This document shows positions 36,691-38,491 of a stretch of DNA of 38,491 nucleotides, one piece after another. The DNA lies in IMG/VR virus record IMGVR_UViG_3300037132_000362, positions 1 to 38,491 of that record; one strand, given 5' to 3'. This DNA comes from a virus. The translations under genes were made by a program, and so were the position numbers. Positions within the stretch are counted from its first letter, which is position 1; every line of letters begins with the position of its first letter. The notes below the pieces were generated by a model that had not been told where the DNA came from, did no database searches, and saw only the letters and a list, made by a program, of their open reading frames with translations.

Positions 36691-37164
36691 ATGACCGACA
36701 CGCTCTTCGAACTGCGCACCGAGATGGATATGCGACGCGAGGCCCTGGCCGAGAATCAGCGGCGCATTCACGACGCGCTGATGGGCCTGGGGCCTTATGA
36801 AGTGACCCAGCGCCAGCGGCGCCTGCTGGAGCTGCTGCGCGGCTGCCAGGGGCGCTTGCTGTCGCTCTCCATCCGCGATATAACGGCCCGGCTCGAAGCC
36901 GATCCGCGCTCCATCAAGGCCGACGTGCGTGACCTGGTGATGAGCTTCCACCTGCCCATTGTCTCCAGCCGCGACAGCGAAGACGGCGGCTACTTCTTTG
37001 CCGTCACCGCCGAAGAGCGCATTAGCGGCACCGCCGATTACGTCAAGGAAATCATCGCGCTGGCTCAGCGCGTGCGCATCATCCGCGGCCATCACGATCT
37101 GAGCGCCCTCTTCGGGCAAATCTTCATGGAACTGCCAACCGAAAACGAAAGGAACGCGGCATGA
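36691..37164 (+). CDS. Putative winged-helix early regulator
   Basis: 157 residues. After a helical N-terminus (ELRTEMDMRREALAENQRRI), residues about 40-105 read as a winged helix: RQRRLLELLRGCQGRLLSLS, IRDITARLEADPRSIKADVR, DLVMSFHLPIVSSR, then the wing DGGYFFAVTAEE. A C-terminal helix (YVKEIIALAQRVRIIRG) follows. No Mor/C-type late activator is otherwise visible in the window, so this is the best candidate for a middle or late regulator (inference). Confidence 0.65.
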   Translation: MTDTLFELRTEMDMRREALAENQRRIHDALMGLGPYEVTQRQRRLLELLRGCQGRLLSLSIRDITARLEADPRSIKADVRDLVMSFHLPIVSSRDSEDGGYFFAVTAEERISGTADYVKEIIALAQRVRIIRGHHDLSALFGQIFMELPTENERNAA

Positions 37165-37256
37165 ACGTGAATCTCAACTTTCTTTTTCGCTTTTACCTGG
37201 GCGTGATCTTTCTGCTGATCATCACCATGCTCGTCACCATCGCCAGCGTGCGCTGA
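37161..37256 (+). CDS. 31-residue membrane protein
   Basis: ATGA overlap with the preceding gene, GAAAGGA ten bases upstream. MNVNLNFLFRFYLGVIFLLI then ITMLVTIASVR is essentially one membrane helix with a basic end. The stop lies in the first unit of a heptamer array. Small phage membrane proteins of this size can act as holins, inhibitors or exclusion factors; nothing chooses among them. Confidence 0.65.
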   Translation: MNVNLNFLFRFYLGVIFLLIITMLVTIASVR

Positions 37257-37279
37257 TAGCTGAAAACTGATAGCTGAAA
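37252..37279 (+). repeat. Heptamer array after the 31-aa gene
   Basis: Four GCTGATA/GCTGAAA units. The TGA of the 31-aa gene is in unit one, and AAAGG of the next ribosome binding site begins in the last unit. Confidence 0.85.
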
Positions 37280-37288
37280 GGTTTTTCT

Positions 37289-37642
37289 ATGTACGTTCGC
37301 TCGATTCACCAGCCCCAGAAGATCGCGACGCCAAGTGATCCACAGCAAACTGTGGACCCGCTATTCGTCTGCTGGTTTTTCGGATGCGCGCAAAGACGCC
37401 GGCCGGGGCATATCTTTTGCCGGGAACATTGGTTCCAACTCTCCGACGAATTGCGCGGCGAACTCATCCAGTGCAAGTCGGACTGGCTTGATGGAAACAT
37501 CACCTGGCCGCCCTATCAGGCCGCGCGCTTCAAGGCTCTCATCCACCTTTGCAAACTTCACGGCGAAGACCCAGCCAAGCTCGAAGCCCGGCTCGCCGAA
37601 ATTCAACCCACACTGCAACCTTTGGAGAAGAATCATGAGTGA
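37289..37642 (+). CDS. Cys/His zinc-binding early protein
   Basis: 117 residues, AAAGG upstream. VCWFFGCAQRRRPGHIFCRE then HWFQLSDELRGELI show a C-x4-C ... C-x2-H pattern of a small zinc domain common in phage early proteins. Helical C-terminal half (RFKALIHLCKLHGEDPAKLE). Confidence 0.7.
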   Translation: MYVRSIHQPQKIATPSDPQQTVDPLFVCWFFGCAQRRRPGHIFCREHWFQLSDELRGELIQCKSDWLDGNITWPPYQAARFKALIHLCKLHGEDPAKLEARLAEIQPTLQPLEKNHE

Positions 37643-37883
37643 AATCAATAAGCTCGCGAATGAAATCGCGCTGGAAACAGCCAAGGAAGTGCTGATCGGC
37701 CACACGCTCATTGTCGAGATCGACGGCGTTCGCTATCAGGACATCGATACCGACTTCGATGGCGTCCCACTTGGCATCCAGCTCAAGAGAGAGCTGCGCT
37801 ACCTGAGGCTGCGCAACGGTCTCATCTGGCATCCCACGCAACCCAACCTGGTGGCGATTGTCAAAGCGGACGGTGAGTTATGA
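37635..37883 (+). CDS. Unknown 82-residue early protein
   Basis: ATG 37635, overlapping the previous gene by eight bases with GGAGAAGAATC upstream. NKLANEIALETAKEVLIGHT, LIVEIDGVRYQDIDTDFDGV, LGIQLKRELRYLRLRNGLIW. Small acidic alpha/beta protein; no family recognised. Confidence 0.65.
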   Translation: MSEINKLANEIALETAKEVLIGHTLIVEIDGVRYQDIDTDFDGVPLGIQLKRELRYLRLRNGLIWHPTQPNLVAIVKADGEL

Positions 37884-38491
37884 GGCCGCCGAAAACAATT
37901 CTGCTGGTGGGCGCGGACGAGGATATGGTTTCGCGGCTCAAGTTAGTGCTGTGGGCATATCACTATGCGGTCACTTCCGCGGCCAGCGCCGACGCGGCGA
38001 TCGCGGAGTTCCGCGAAAGACAATACGAGCTACTCTTCTGTCTTTATCCGCTGGCCGGCGTCGAGCAGCTCCTCGACCAGGTGCGCGCGTCGGAGCATCC
38101 CGCGCCCTCCATCGTCTACGCGCCCGAGCTGAAAGCATATCCCGCTGGGATCTTCGCGGACTGCATTGTGCTGAGCAACTGCCCGCGCGCGGAGCTGCTG
38201 GACCGCGTCAAGATTCTCTCTGCCCGCAAGCGCGGACCAAGGCCGCTCAGGAAGCCGGTGGCTTCTGTGCTGAGAACTGCCGGGTATCAACGCCAGTGCC
38301 AGAGGATGGGTTGCAGGAACTTGATCGACCCAAAGCACCCATCAAAGAGATTTTGCAATGATGCTTGCCGCCAGCAGGACGGCCGGGAGATGCGTAAGTT
38401 GAAACCCAAACGCCTCTGCGACGAATGCAAGAAGAAACTCCGCAGGGGAGAAGGATTGAAGGATGTCGCTCACGAAACCCCAGCTCGGTAG
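37880..38491 (+). CDS. Pseudo-receiver domain fused to a zinc finger
   Basis: 203 residues, complete, ATGA overlap. Residues 5-120 follow the response-regulator receiver pattern (KTILLVGADEDMVSRLKLVL, WAYHYAVTSAASADAAIAEF, RERQYELLFCLYPLAGV), but the strand that should end in the phospho-acceptor Asp reads ELLFCLYPL and lacks it. Residues about 135-195 hold CQRMGCRNLIDPKHPSKRFC, NDACRQQ and LCDECKKKL, a multi-Cys zinc module of the kind found in phage DNA-binding proteins. Probably a phosphorylation-independent regulator (inference). Confidence 0.65.
   Translation: MRPPKTILLVGADEDMVSRLKLVLWAYHYAVTSAASADAAIAEFRERQYELLFCLYPLAGVEQLLDQVRASEHPAPSIVYAPELKAYPAGIFADCIVLSNCPRAELLDRVKILSARKRGPRPLRKPVASVLRTAGYQRQCQRMGCRNLIDPKHPSKRFCNDACRQQDGREMRKLKPKRLCDECKKKLRRGEGLKDVAHETPAR

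Noticed and set aside
1-38491. Prophage ends, attachment sites and tRNA genes
   Set aside because: No TG...CA termini with host junctions or target duplication can be identified, and I saw no tRNA or rRNA.

Overview
The window is the interior of a transposable (Mu-type) prophage with a siphovirus-like tail, comparable in outline to Pseudomonas B3/D3112-type phages: Mu-family head and transposition genes joined to a lambda-like non-contractile tail. No prophage end, attachment site or host flank is visible; the first base is the end of a tail-fibre stop codon and the last base ends a complete gene. The DNA is GC-rich, and the exported moron protein and the many short intergenic heptamer arrays remind me of Acidobacteriota. 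That host assignment is an inference and rests on no marker gene.

Layout. Bases 1-28644 are read almost entirely on the minus strand and 28736-38491 on the plus strand, with a repressor/Ner switch between them. Reading leftward from the switch there are: a three-gene lysogeny operon (HTH repressor, exported protein, 111-aa protein; 28644-26729); a lysis and small-membrane-protein block (GH24 endolysin, Rz-like two-membrane protein, holin-like protein, small membrane protein; 26401-23573); packaging and portal genes (gp26-like, gp27/DUF3486, TerL, DUF935 portal, gpF-like; 23589-18795); head genes (protease/scaffold, decoration protein, major capsid protein, small repeat protein, gp35-like; 18600-14698); connector genes (DUF1320, gpG/Phage_tail_S-like, gp37-like, unknown; 14647-12668); and tail genes (tube, chaperone-position protein, zinc-ribbon protein, tape measure, then M-, L- and J-like tip proteins and a fibre; 12668-1).

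Reading rightward from the switch: Ner/Cro-like repressor, a small gene, MuA-like DDE transposase, MuB-like AAA+ ATPase, then about 16 small, tightly overlapping early genes. Many of these encode Cys-rich presumptive zinc-binding proteins. Others are a possible Gam-like protein, a J-domain protein, a winged-helix candidate and a degenerate receiver domain fused to a zinc finger. Two early genes carry single-base frameshifts, one of them with an additional in-frame amber codon.

The most unusual layer lies between the genes. About sixteen short arrays with a 7-, 8- or 10-bp period sit in the junctions. Most are oriented so that the coding strand reads AGCTGA-type units, often supplying the stop codon of the gene before and abutting the ribosome binding site of the gene after. 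Other notable structure: a 101-102-residue module shared by two different virion proteins, a twice-used leader in which the Shine-Dalgarno sequence lies in a hairpin loop, repeated gene-junction sequences, and GC-rich hairpins after highly expressed structural genes.
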